Positions 16,977 to 23,183 of a DNA stretch of 23,183 bases are shown piece after piece. Made by a program: the position numbers and the translations under genes. This DNA is from CAZZBK01 sp964652155 (GTDB lineage: Bacteria; Planctomycetota; Planctomycetia; Pirellulales; PNKZ01). Under the pieces are notes generated by a model. That model had not been told where the DNA came from, searched no databases, and was given only the letters and a program-made list of their open reading frames with translations. The stretch lies in the NCBI GenBank assembly GCA_964652155.1, contig CAZZBK010000095.1, positions 1 to 23,183 of the forward strand, given 5' to 3'. Position 1 is the first letter of the stretch; each line of letters opens with the position of its first letter.

Positions 16977-17007
16977 GCATGCATGCACAGATAGCATGCA
17001 TGCATGC
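16977..17007. repeat. GCATGC tandem/palindromic repeat
   Basis: GCATGCATGC (16977-16986) and GCATGCATGCATGC (16994-17007) are separated by seven bases. Each block is self-complementary, and the two together form an inverted repeat. The site lies between the divergent transporter gene and the ribbon-helix-helix gene. It could be a protein-binding site or simply a slippage-prone repeat. The remainder of the 16835-17118 gap shows no other clear signal. Confidence 0.55.
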
Positions 17008-17118
17008 TGGAATTGTCGTAAGTGCTAGCAGTGAAATGACATTGGTGCTTCGCTTGACTTAAGGTACAAGATGGGCACGTTACCGGCGGCAATCGTTCGG
17101 CCGCTGAAAAGGAATTCA

Positions 17119-17538
17119 ATGACGGTCAATGTGGAGGAGTCAAACGTCATGGTCGAAGTCGCTGAAAAAGCCCAGGAAGTGTACCGCGTCGCCAACGAGT
17201 TGTTCACCCAGTCGCCCGATTGGGTCACGTTCTTCCGAGAGGTGCTCGGAGTCGAAGGCGTGATGCGCAATTCGTTCCGCACGCCGGACGAACTCGATCA
17301 GTTCGAGCAGACCGCCGAGTATCAGCAGATTCAATGCATGGTGGCCAAGCTGCGTGAGCGCAGTGGCGATCTGCCCCACCCGAAGGAGCCGACCCGTGTG
17401 ATTACGGTTCGCCTTCCGCAAAGCCTGCACGATGCTCTGCGCACCGAAGCGCACGAGTGCCGCACGAGCATGAACAAGCTTTGCATCTCGAAGTTGTTGC
17501 AGATGGTCGATGGTCAATTGATCCCGTCGGATACCTAA
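17119..17538 (+). CDS. Ribbon-helix-helix (HicB/Arc-type) DNA-binding protein
   Basis: 139 residues from ATG 17119, with AGGA-like bases (AAAAGGAATTCA) just upstream. ATG 17149 after GGAGGAG is another possible start, while 17071 has no good ribosome site. The N-terminal part (about 11-85) is charged and helical with no known family. The C-terminus reads as a ribbon-helix-helix fold: strand VITVRLP (94-100), helix SLHDALRTEAHEC, turn RTSMNK, and helix LCISKLLQMV. This resembles the C-terminal DNA-binding end of HicB-type antitoxins and Arc-like repressors. No toxin gene lies beside it, so it may be a stand-alone regulator. A small hairpin (17546-17568) follows the stop. Confidence 0.75.
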   Translation: MTVNVEESNVMVEVAEKAQEVYRVANELFTQSPDWVTFFREVLGVEGVMRNSFRTPDELDQFEQTAEYQQIQCMVAKLRERSGDLPHPKEPTRVITVRLPQSLHDALRTEAHECRTSMNKLCISKLLQMVDGQLIPSDT

Positions 17539-17545
17539 GTCGACA

Positions 17546-17568
17546 AGTCGCCTCCCGTATGGGCGACT
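17546..17568 (+). terminator. Hairpin just after the ribbon-helix-helix gene (weak terminator candidate)
   Basis: AGTCGCC (17546-17552) pairs with GGCGACT (17562-17568) around a 9-base loop, eight bases after the stop. A second stem, CGGAGC/GCTCCG, lies at 17579-17596. Neither is followed by a T-run, so an intrinsic terminator is doubtful. They separate this gene from the convergent RNase P RNA gene. Confidence 0.3.
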
Positions 17569-17704
17569 CGATCGCGAGCGGAGCGCGCGTGCTCCGTCCC
17601 CGCACCATCCCACGAGCCAATTTGGGCGTAGGCGTGTCGCAGCTGAAAACAGCACGACCGCCTCGCCCAATGGCTCGCAGGGCTGCTGCAGACGGAAGAA
17701 AAAA

Positions 17705-18120
17705 GCTCGGAGTGGATCGATAAGCCGGGTTTTGTATCCGATCGCCGTCTTGCGAGGCGATCAGCGGCGACCATTTCTCTAGGACGGTCATTGCTGACCG
17801 CCTCCAGCAGCCGACCCGGAAGTCATCGACGGGCCGAACCGACCCGCGTCCCTCTTGCGAGGAACTGCTTCCTGCTTGGCTTTGCTCCGCGTGGGGTTTA
17901 CCTAGCCAGCTTGGTCACCCAAGCTGCTGGTGAGCTCTTACCTCACCGTTTCACCCTTACCGCGCCGCTCGAACAAGCCGAGCGACGAGGCGGTTTGCTT
18001 TCTGTTGCACTGTTCCCTGACCTCGCGGCCGGTGGGCGTTACCCACCACGCTGTCCTATGGAGCCCGGACTTTCCTCTCGCACCCCAAAGCGCGAGCGGG
18101 CGCCTGATCCACTCCGAGCG
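17705..18120 (-). ncRNA. rnpB: RNase P RNA, bacterial type A
   Basis: This RNA is the catalytic subunit that removes 5' leaders from tRNA precursors. On the minus strand the conserved core pieces appear in order: AGAGGAAAGTCCGGGCTCC (18078-18060), then ACAGAAAGCAAACCGCC near 18006-17989, the GGTAAGAGCTCACC region near 17940, and near the 3' end ACAAAACCCGGCTTATC (17735-17719). The ends pair as helix P1 (18119-18106 with 17705-17718), which fixes the boundaries to within a few bases. The length (about 416) and the presence of P1 fit the ancestral type A structure. A T6 run follows directly (17704-17699). Three ORFs that overlap it are shadows. Confidence 0.97.
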
Positions 18121-18126
18121 ACCTCC

Positions 18127-18156
18127 AGCATACGTGCTGGGCTAGGCGGGTGACAG
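18127..18156 (-). promoter_or_regulatory. Candidate promoter of rnpB
   Basis: On the minus strand, CTGTCA (18156-18151) and TATGCT (18132-18127), each 4/6 to consensus, are 18 bases apart. The predicted start, seven bases beyond the -10, falls at about 18120. This is exactly where helix P1 of the RNase P RNA begins, which supports the call despite the weak hexamers. Confidence 0.5.
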
Positions 18157-18405
18157 GGCTAAAACGCGCACGCCGCAATGGTCACCCCGGCCGCGTGTTG
18201 TTCGCCGGGGCACATTCACTACGCAGGTGTTAATAACTTGTGACTTCGGATGCCTTGGGTTGATTTTGGTACGGCGTTAGCGACAATGGCTGTTTCCCAG
18301 CCCGGCTCGAATCGGCTTCTGATTCGGCGCCAATCGCTCGGAGCCTTGACCGACTGGCTTGCATGCGTCGAGCATCCGCTGGCATAGGCTGCCTCGCTGT
18401 TTGCT

Positions 18406-18479
18406 GTCCCCGTAGCTCAACTGGATAGAGCGTCGGCCTCCGAAGCCGAAGGTTACAGGTTCGAATCCTGTCGGGGATA
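18406..18479 (+). tRNA. tRNA-Arg, anticodon CCG
   Basis: The cloverleaf is complete: acceptor GTCCCCG with CGGGGAT, D-loop AGCTCAACTGGATAGAGC, anticodon stem TCGGC/GCCGA around loop CTCCGAA (anticodon CCG, reading CGG), and T-arm CAGGTTCGAATCCTG. A73 is at 18479, and CCA is not encoded. The first acceptor pair is a G-U wobble. An integrase remnant begins 67 bases downstream. The antisense ORF over this gene is spurious. Confidence 0.95.
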
Positions 18480-18488
18480 CTCGATTTT

Positions 18489-19073
18489 TTAGGGCGTCTG
18501 CGTACTTTTCCTCTGAGCCTGGGCAGTAAACTCGCAGGAATGGTCATGGCTCGTCCCAACAAGATTTGGTACCGCAAGGGTACGGATGCTTGGGTTGTCG
18601 TCATTGGCAGCATGTGGCACACCCTCACAAGGGGCAAGAAAAACCGAAAGCTCGCCGAGGAAAATTCCACGAGCTGATGCTGGTTCGCCCTGAGCAGCGT
18701 GGGTCAGATGCTGGCCAAGTAAACGCTCCATCTCCTCGGCCAGCTTGCGGCACTTCGGCATCAGCGACTTGGCCAGCGGCGAAAGTTGCAGTCGTTCCAC
18801 ACGCTCGTCATAAGCATCGGCTTCGGTGGTGATGAGCCCAGCCTCGCGCAACTGCGCCACCATGCCGGTCATCGTGGACTTGGCAAGCCCCAATTCATCG
18901 GCGATATCGGTGATGGTCCGGTCGTCTTCGCGAAACAATGCGAACAGCAGACTCCCCTCGCCCGTTATTAGATGCCAGGCCAATCCGGCCCAATTCAGCC
19001 ATAGCTGCAACAGCCTGATGTACGAGTCATACGTTCGCCCTAACAAGAACCCAAAGGGATCGAGATCATCCAT
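18489..19073 (-). CDS. MarR-family transcriptional regulator with possible replaced C-terminus
   Basis: 194 residues from ATG 19073. The in-frame start at 19163 is rejected because it lies beyond a likely promoter. A winged-helix MarR core is visible at about residues 15-120: a dimer helix (SYIRLLQLWLNWAGLAW), the segment ITDIADELGLAKSTMTGMVAQLREAGLI (54-81) as the helix-turn-helix, a wing with DERVERLQLSP (89-99), and the C-terminal dimer helix. MarR proteins repress nearby genes in response to small ligands. The last roughly 70 residues are unlike the family and overlap the integrase remnant in antisense, so the original C-terminus may have been lost by insertion or deletion. A candidate operator is at 19125-19144. 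Confidence 0.72.
   Translation of the reverse strand: MDDLDPFGFLLGRTYDSYIRLLQLWLNWAGLAWHLITGEGSLLFALFREDDRTITDIADELGLAKSTMTGMVAQLREAGLITTEADAYDERVERLQLSPLAKSLMPKCRKLAEEMERLLGQHLTHAAQGEPASARGIFLGELSVFLAPCEGVPHAANDDNPSIRTLAVPNLVGTSHDHSCEFTAQAQRKSTQTP
18546..18715 (+). pseudogene. N-terminal remnant of a probable site-specific integrase, frameshifted
   Basis: From ATG 18546, preceded by AGGA seven bases upstream, the frame reads MARPNKIWYRKGTDAWVVVI and ends at a stop at 18675-18677. Around 18655-18662 the reading passes into the -1 frame, where KFHELMLVRPEQ follows. Joined, the two pieces (MARP..WY.....W.V.I...H.L..GKK....A..KFHELM) match the short N-terminal leader often seen in planctomycete tyrosine recombinases. 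This is pattern recall, not a database hit. Similarity fades by about 18715, so the catalytic domain is gone. The position next to tRNA-Arg fits a former tRNA-targeted integration site. The boundaries of the remnant are approximate. Confidence 0.6.
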
Positions 19074-19121
19074 GGAGTCCGACAGCTCTCGACATGTAAG
19101 ACCGCATGCGATCGCGAAGTC

Positions 19122-19144
19122 ATTATGGTACACTCGCGTGCCAT
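19122..19144 (-). promoter_or_regulatory. Candidate marR promoter (-10) with overlapping palindromic operator
   Basis: On the minus strand, CATAAT (19127-19122, 5/6) is a -10 for the MarR gene, giving a leader of about 40 bases to ATG 19073. No good -35 was found. Overlapping it, ATGGTACACTCGCGTGCCAT (19125-19144) is an imperfect palindrome with 14 of 20 positions symmetric and ATGG/CCAT ends. This is typical of MarR-family autoregulatory operators. The same site lies upstream of the plus-strand gene at 19202, so both directions may be controlled. Confidence 0.4.
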
Positions 19145-19201
19145 CCATCCTTGGCGTAGCCATTCGATTTCGCCAGCACGATCAATTTTCGGAAATCTGC
19201 C

Positions 19202-20458
19202 ATGAAACTCTTCCTAACTGCGTGGCTGGGGTTGATGCTCTCGATGAGTGGGATCGTGTCGGCGGGAGACATCTCGGTCACGCTGGAGCAAATCACGTCG
19301 GGACCGAAGAACCACTTTTTCGGTTACATCGGCCACTGCTTGACGATTCCCTGGAACGCTTCAGGACGATACCTCGTCGCGCTGCGGACAGATTTTCACG
19401 ATCGAATGCCGAAGCCGGGCGAGTTGGCCGATGTCGTGCTTATCGACGGTCAGCAGCGGAACGAAGTCATCGTCGTCGATCGCACGCATGCCTGGAATTT
19501 GCAGCAAGGGACGATGCTGTATTGGAACCCGCAGCAACCAGAGTCTCAGTTCTTCTTTAACGACATCGACGCGCAGACCGGCGTTGTCTTCACCGTCTTA
19601 TACGACATTCGCGAACGCCGGCGCGTGCGCGAGTTCCGCTTTGGCAACGAATCGATCGCCAACGGAGGCGTCTCTCCCGATGGTCGCTACTTCGCCGGCA
19701 TCAATTACGGAAAGATCAGCCGGTCACGGGACGTGATCTCGTATCCGGGGGCGTTCGATGCGACCGTCGAAGGGCCCGCGAACCCAACCTCCGACGGCTT
19801 ATTTCGTGTCGAAATCGCGACCGGCGAGCGAAAGTTGCTCGTGTCTTACAAGCAGCTCTCTGATTTGCTGCTCGACAACGAGAAGAACCGCGCGAAGCTG
19901 GGGGATCCCGACAAGTATCCGATTTATGTGCATCACACGATGTGGAACCGCGACAGCGATTGGATCGCGTTTATTGTGCGTGGCAAACAGAACAAACGAC
20001 CGAGTGCCGGATGCGCGATCCGTGTGGACGGCTCGGAGCTGCGGCCCATTCCGTTTGCGGGGCATCCGGAATGGCTGGAAGGTAGCGTATTGGCGATGGC
20101 GTCCAAGGAACATGGAGCGTTCAACCTGTATGACGTCGCCGGGAAGAAGTGGGCCGGACAACTGGGCGGACCGAGTGTCTTTCGCGACACTGACGATGAC
20201 AATGCACTTTCGCCGGATGGAAAATGGATGATCGGCAGTCATAAGCCGCGGCCGAACGAGTGCGTCTATACGTTATTCCGCCGGGCCGACAGCGCCGTAG
20301 TTGAGTCCCCCATCGTTCCCACGAAGGTTGGCGGCGGAGATGTTCGGCTCGATCCCGCCCCGCGCTGGAATCGGACGAGCGACGCGGCGCTGATACCCGG
20401 TCTGGCGAAAGACGGCACCGTGCAGTTGTTCATCTTGAAACTCAAAGGATCGCGTTGA
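19202..20458 (+). CDS. Secreted WD40/TolB-like propeller protein
   Basis: 418 residues with a signal peptide (MKLFLTAWLGLMLSMSGIVS). Repeated motifs with Ser-Pro-Asp-Gly-[KR] (GGVSPDGRYFAG; NALSPDGKWMIGS) and strand-turn-strand segments such as HTMWNRDSDWIAFIV mark the blades of a TolB/oligogalacturonate-lyase-like propeller. No catalytic His cluster could be confirmed, so an enzymatic role is only possible. GGA lies nine bases upstream of ATG 19202. The stop TGA overlaps the next gene's ATG by one base (TGATG, 20456-20460), showing that the two genes are coupled. Confidence 0.82.
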   Translation: MKLFLTAWLGLMLSMSGIVSAGDISVTLEQITSGPKNHFFGYIGHCLTIPWNASGRYLVALRTDFHDRMPKPGELADVVLIDGQQRNEVIVVDRTHAWNLQQGTMLYWNPQQPESQFFFNDIDAQTGVVFTVLYDIRERRRVREFRFGNESIANGGVSPDGRYFAGINYGKISRSRDVISYPGAFDATVEGPANPTSDGLFRVEIATGERKLLVSYKQLSDLLLDNEKNRAKLGDPDKYPIYVHHTMWNRDSDWIAFIVRGKQNKRPSAGCAIRVDGSELRPIPFAGHPEWLEGSVLAMASKEHGAFNLYDVAGKKWAGQLGGPSVFRDTDDDNALSPDGKWMIGSHKPRPNECVYTLFRRADSAVVESPIVPTKVGGGDVRLDPAPRWNRTSDAALIPGLAKDGTVQLFILKLKGSR

Positions 20459-21375
20459 TGAGATCGCTCCTGATTTTCTTCATGGTGAGCGCGGTGGTTG
20501 CCAACGTGAGTGTCTGCTTGGCACAGGAACCGTCGAACGATCCGCCCACGCATGCCAATGTTTCGTACGGACCGCATACGCGCCATGTGCTTGATTTCTG
20601 GCAGGCGCCCGGCGAGGGACCGCGTCCGTTGCTCGTCTACATTCACGGCGGCGGATGGACCAGCGGCGACAAATCTCAGGACGGCCCCCCCCAACAAAGC
20701 TGGCTGGAAAAGGGAGTTTCCTACGCCGCGATCAATTACCGCCTGACCCCCGATTCTCCGCTGCCCGCTCCGGTGCATGACGCCGCGCGCGCGATTCAAT
20801 TCCTGCGATCCAAGGCCGATATGTGGAACATCAACAAGCGCCGAATCTGCCTGACGGGCGGCAGTGCAGGGGCTTGCACGTCCATGTGGATATTGTGCCA
20901 CAACGACCTAGCGGACCCGCAGTCGAATGACCCGGTGCAGCGAGAATCGACGCGAGTCGCCGGAGCGGCCGTCTTTCGTGGTCAGACGTCGATTGACCCG
21001 AAGCAGATTGAACCGTGGCTTGGTCCCCAGGTCCTGCAACACCGCATGATCAACTTGTCGGTCGGCGAGCGAACGATCGACGACGCCCTGCGCAACTACG
21101 AACAGCATCGCGCGCTCTACGTCGAGTTCTCGCCGTTGAATCATGTCACCCAGGACGATCCGCCGCTGTTCATGTCTTGCGACGCCGATCAAACAGTCCC
21201 CGCTCGGAACGCGAGTCATGGCATCCATCACCCTGTCTTTGGCATCAAACTGAAGGAGAAGGCCGATCGCGTCGGCATGGAGTGCCACCTGCTGATCGGC
21301 AAGGGACAGGGAGCAAAGACCTCTCGCTACTCGTCGGCGGCGGAGTTTCTCGAAGCCAAGTTGCTTGCGCCGTGA
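20458..21375 (+). CDS. Secreted alpha/beta hydrolase (esterase-like)
   Basis: 305 residues from ATG 20458; a TTG one codon upstream is unlikely to be used. AAAGGA lies eight bases before the start. Signal peptide MRSLLIFFMVSAVVANVSVC. The oxyanion motif HGGGW (63-67) and nucleophile elbow GGSAG (134-138, Ser136) identify the alpha/beta hydrolase fold close to carboxylesterases/BD-FAE type. An acidic candidate is in SCDADQTVP (Asp242 or Asp244). In the usual C-terminal His position the text reads LIGKGQGAK (279-287), where Gly-His-Gly would be expected, so the catalytic His is not apparent. It may act on esterified sugars or may be a non-catalytic relative. Coupled to the propeller gene upstream. 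Confidence 0.88.
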   Translation: MRSLLIFFMVSAVVANVSVCLAQEPSNDPPTHANVSYGPHTRHVLDFWQAPGEGPRPLLVYIHGGGWTSGDKSQDGPPQQSWLEKGVSYAAINYRLTPDSPLPAPVHDAARAIQFLRSKADMWNINKRRICLTGGSAGACTSMWILCHNDLADPQSNDPVQRESTRVAGAAVFRGQTSIDPKQIEPWLGPQVLQHRMINLSVGERTIDDALRNYEQHRALYVEFSPLNHVTQDDPPLFMSCDADQTVPARNASHGIHHPVFGIKLKEKADRVGMECHLLIGKGQGAKTSRYSSAAEFLEAKLLAP

Positions 21376-21427
21376 GAGTTGCTGGCCGTGACGAAGCTCT
21401 CCCCTATAGCAACTGCTCAGCGACCGG

Positions 21428-23002
21428 TCAGTAGTCGAACCAGCGTGGGTCGATCGGTTTGCCGGATTGCAGGCGGTGCATGTCTTCGGCGTCGAGGAAG
21501 TGGAACTTGCCTCGCACGGCGTGGAGCTGGGCGTTGCGGAGTTTCGCTTCCAGGCGGATCGGTTGCTTCAGGACATCGGCCAGCGATTTGTTCTTCCAGC
21601 GCACCGCCACGTTGAGGTCATCCACTTTGGCCATGCGTTCGCAGTCCTCGAAGCGGAATCCGTCGAGCGGCACGCCCTTCATGTCGCTGAGTTGGAAGAT
21701 CGCTTCGCCCTGCGGCGCGAGCAGGTTCACCGTCAGCTTCGGTTCGAACAACGTGAGTGGCTTGCTAATGAAACTGCCCCAGCCGCCGGTGCTGCGCAGG
21801 TAAGTTAGGCCGTCCTTTCGGAGTGAGTGGATGACCATGCCGGTCGAGGGACGTTGCAGCTCGCCTTTCTGGGGTCGCGCGCCGTGCTGGCCGGCGGTCG
21901 CATCGGAGTAGAAACGCAGTTCGGACTCCGTCTCGATCATGCAGCTTGTTTCCAAGGCACCGCCCGCCACCTCGCCGGGGCGCGCAAGTCCGATCAGCGG
22001 CTTTCGGAAGCTGCGCTGAAAGTGGCGGCCGTCGTAGCTGTAGGTTAGGTGCGTATCGAGACTGCCGACGAAACGATTGAAACCGGTCGGCGGTTCGCTA
22101 GTCTGGCAGTGAAAGATCCACAGCAGACCGATGTACGCCTCGCCGTAACGGAAGACCGGCATCCCGTAGAACTCGACGAGCCCGTCTTGCGGATCGGGCT
22201 GCAAGAGCGGTCGCGGGCCGCTCCACGTGGTGAAGTCGCGAGAATCCTGGATGCAGACGCGGCGGTCGCCCCAGCCGGGCCTCACGGTCATGAAGTGTCG
22301 CTGCTCCTTCTCGTTCCAGAAGCCGAACAGCGGCGGCTCGGGATGCCAGCCCGACTGCGACCAGTCGTAGTCGCGACGCACTTCCCACTTCAGCCCGTCC
22401 CGGCTGACCAGCGTGACTTCATCGGCGAGATGCGGAAACGGTTCCGGCTGAGATGCGTCATGGTGCTGCGGATGCTTCGGATTGCGTCGAGCATCCTCGA
22501 TCACGGTCTTACCCATCCGATGTCCGAACATCTTGAAGCGGAATCCGTCCTTCGCTTCCGGGTCGAGATACGCTCCGCCCACGCTGCCGTCGGTCAGCGT
22601 GAAGACATGATTCGGCGCGAGCTTGCCGCCATCCGGCTGGATGTCGGGGCACGGCAGAGGTCGCCAGTCGAGCCCGTTGTCGCTCTCGGCGACAAGCAAC
22701 GTCGCGGGCCGCCACTTCGCCGAGTAGATCATCCGCCACTTGCCGCTCGAAGGGTCCTTCCAGACGGTGGGCCAGGAATTGAGATGGTCGTTGATCTCGC
22801 GGCGAATGGGATCGACATACGTCTTGTCCTTGAGCCACACCGGCTCTCCCTGGCACAGTTCGATCGCGTCGAGCTTATGAAAGTGCCACGCATCCAAAAA
22901 GTGCCAGACCTCCGCGGCGCCGGCCGAGGATTCGATCATCCAGCCGCTCGACAAGGCCCGCCATATGGACAAAACGAGTAATGTGATGACCGTTCGTTTC
23001 AT
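21428..23002 (-). CDS. Secreted five-bladed propeller protein, GH32/GH43-like
   Basis: 524 residues from ATG 23002, preceded by AGGAGA seven bases upstream. A longer in-frame start at 23143 would overlap the upstream gene's end. Signal peptide MKRTVITLLVLSIWRALSSG. Repeated blade elements characteristic of glycosidase clan-J/F propellers are visible: SWPTVWKDPSSGKWRMIYSA, LLVAESDNGLDWRPL, VTLVSRDGLKWEV, DSRDFTTWSGPRPLLQPDPQ and TYSYDGRHFQRS. The three acidic catalytic residues of GH32/GH43 cannot be placed with confidence, so it may be a non-catalytic or new-family member. The C-terminal part (about 400-524) is beta-rich. It is convergent with the esterase gene, 52 bases apart. Confidence 0.8.
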   Translation of the reverse strand: MKRTVITLLVLSIWRALSSGWMIESSAGAAEVWHFLDAWHFHKLDAIELCQGEPVWLKDKTYVDPIRREINDHLNSWPTVWKDPSSGKWRMIYSAKWRPATLLVAESDNGLDWRPLPCPDIQPDGGKLAPNHVFTLTDGSVGGAYLDPEAKDGFRFKMFGHRMGKTVIEDARRNPKHPQHHDASQPEPFPHLADEVTLVSRDGLKWEVRRDYDWSQSGWHPEPPLFGFWNEKEQRHFMTVRPGWGDRRVCIQDSRDFTTWSGPRPLLQPDPQDGLVEFYGMPVFRYGEAYIGLLWIFHCQTSEPPTGFNRFVGSLDTHLTYSYDGRHFQRSFRKPLIGLARPGEVAGGALETSCMIETESELRFYSDATAGQHGARPQKGELQRPSTGMVIHSLRKDGLTYLRSTGGWGSFISKPLTLFEPKLTVNLLAPQGEAIFQLSDMKGVPLDGFRFEDCERMAKVDDLNVAVRWKNKSLADVLKQPIRLEAKLRNAQLHAVRGKFHFLDAEDMHRLQSGKPIDPRWFDY

Positions 23003-23102
23003 TCTCGATCTCCTGGCAAGGACTCGGCATCGTTCGTTCGTCGGCATTAGGGAACCGGCAGAAAGCCATAGCCGTTTTGTTGGCGGTTCACGGTCAACGG
23101 AA

Positions 23103-23183
23103 TCATTTTTCGACAGCCGCCAGCACCTTTTTAACAAGGTCACTCTGAAATGCGGGCGGGAACTTTTCGCCGCGACCGAGTCG
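23103..23183 (-). CDS. C-terminal fragment of an unidentified protein
   Basis: The minus-strand frame is open from the window edge to a TGA at 23105-23103 and encodes 26 residues ending GEKFPPAFQSDLVKKVLAAV plus Glu-Lys. The composition is plausible for a real protein end, and the gap to the downstream ATG (23002) is 100 bases. The frame of the 524-residue gene could also be read through this region, but its Shine-Dalgarno supports 23002. No family recognised. Confidence 0.45.
   Translation of the reverse strand, partial: RLGRGEKFPPAFQSDLVKKVLAAVEK

Noticed and set aside
16977..17007. CRISPR-like array
   Set aside because: Only two short self-complementary blocks with a 7-base gap; no spacers and no cas genes.
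17791..18153. Plus-strand ORFs over rnpB
   Set aside because: They overlap the structured RNase P RNA and have no ribosome site or family.
18230..18670. 146-residue minus-strand ORF over the tRNA
   Set aside because: Its middle (IPDRIRTCNLRLRRPTLYPV) is the translation of the antisense of tRNA-Arg, a known artefact.
19074..19163. Longer start for the MarR gene
   Set aside because: The extra 30 residues cover a likely promoter and operator and do not look like the MarR N-terminus.

Overview
The window looks like a chromosomal piece of a planctomycete, probably of the Pirellula/Rhodopirellula group. This is inferred from family content, since no marker protein is present. The supporting signs are high G+C, a DUF4159/DUF4175 pair, a secreted S1 sulfatase with the Cys-x-Pro-Ser-Arg signature, many exported proteins of unknown role with propeller, PA14 and PKD folds, and few recognisable metabolic genes.

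Left block (1-11563, all minus strand): six genes whose starts and stops overlap by 1 to 14 bases, read from a candidate promoter at 11731-11759. In transcription order they are a giant DUF4175-type membrane/coiled-coil protein, a secreted propeller-like protein, a small secreted DNRLRE-like protein, a 903-residue DUF2341-like/PA14/PKD/TPR protein, a G8-like/right-handed beta-helix protein, and a tandem DUF4159 protein that runs off the left edge. The tight coupling and the export signals on genes 2-6 suggest one envelope-associated system of unknown function. It is the best candidate here for something undescribed.

Middle block (11830-16834, minus strand): three separately spaced genes. They are a secreted glycosidase-like TIM-barrel protein, an iduronate-2-sulfatase-like S1 sulfatase with its own good promoter, and a DASS/SLC13 anion transporter with two RCK_C domains. 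Together they fit sulfated polysaccharide breakdown and sulfate (or other anion) transport. A 34-bp imperfect inverted repeat lies between the first two.

RNA block (16835-18480): a short intergenic region with GCATGC repeats, a plus-strand ribbon-helix-helix protein, the RNase P RNA gene on the minus strand with a recognisable promoter, and a plus-strand tRNA-Arg(CCG).

Right block (18481-23183): just downstream of the tRNA is a frameshifted N-terminal piece of what looks like a tyrosine integrase. Antisense to it and overlapping it is a MarR-type regulator with a candidate palindromic operator. Then come a coupled pair (secreted propeller protein and secreted alpha/beta hydrolase), a convergent secreted five-bladed-propeller, GH32/GH43-like protein, and the last 26 codons of another minus-strand gene. 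The integrase remnant beside the tRNA suggests this block may derive from an old integrated element.
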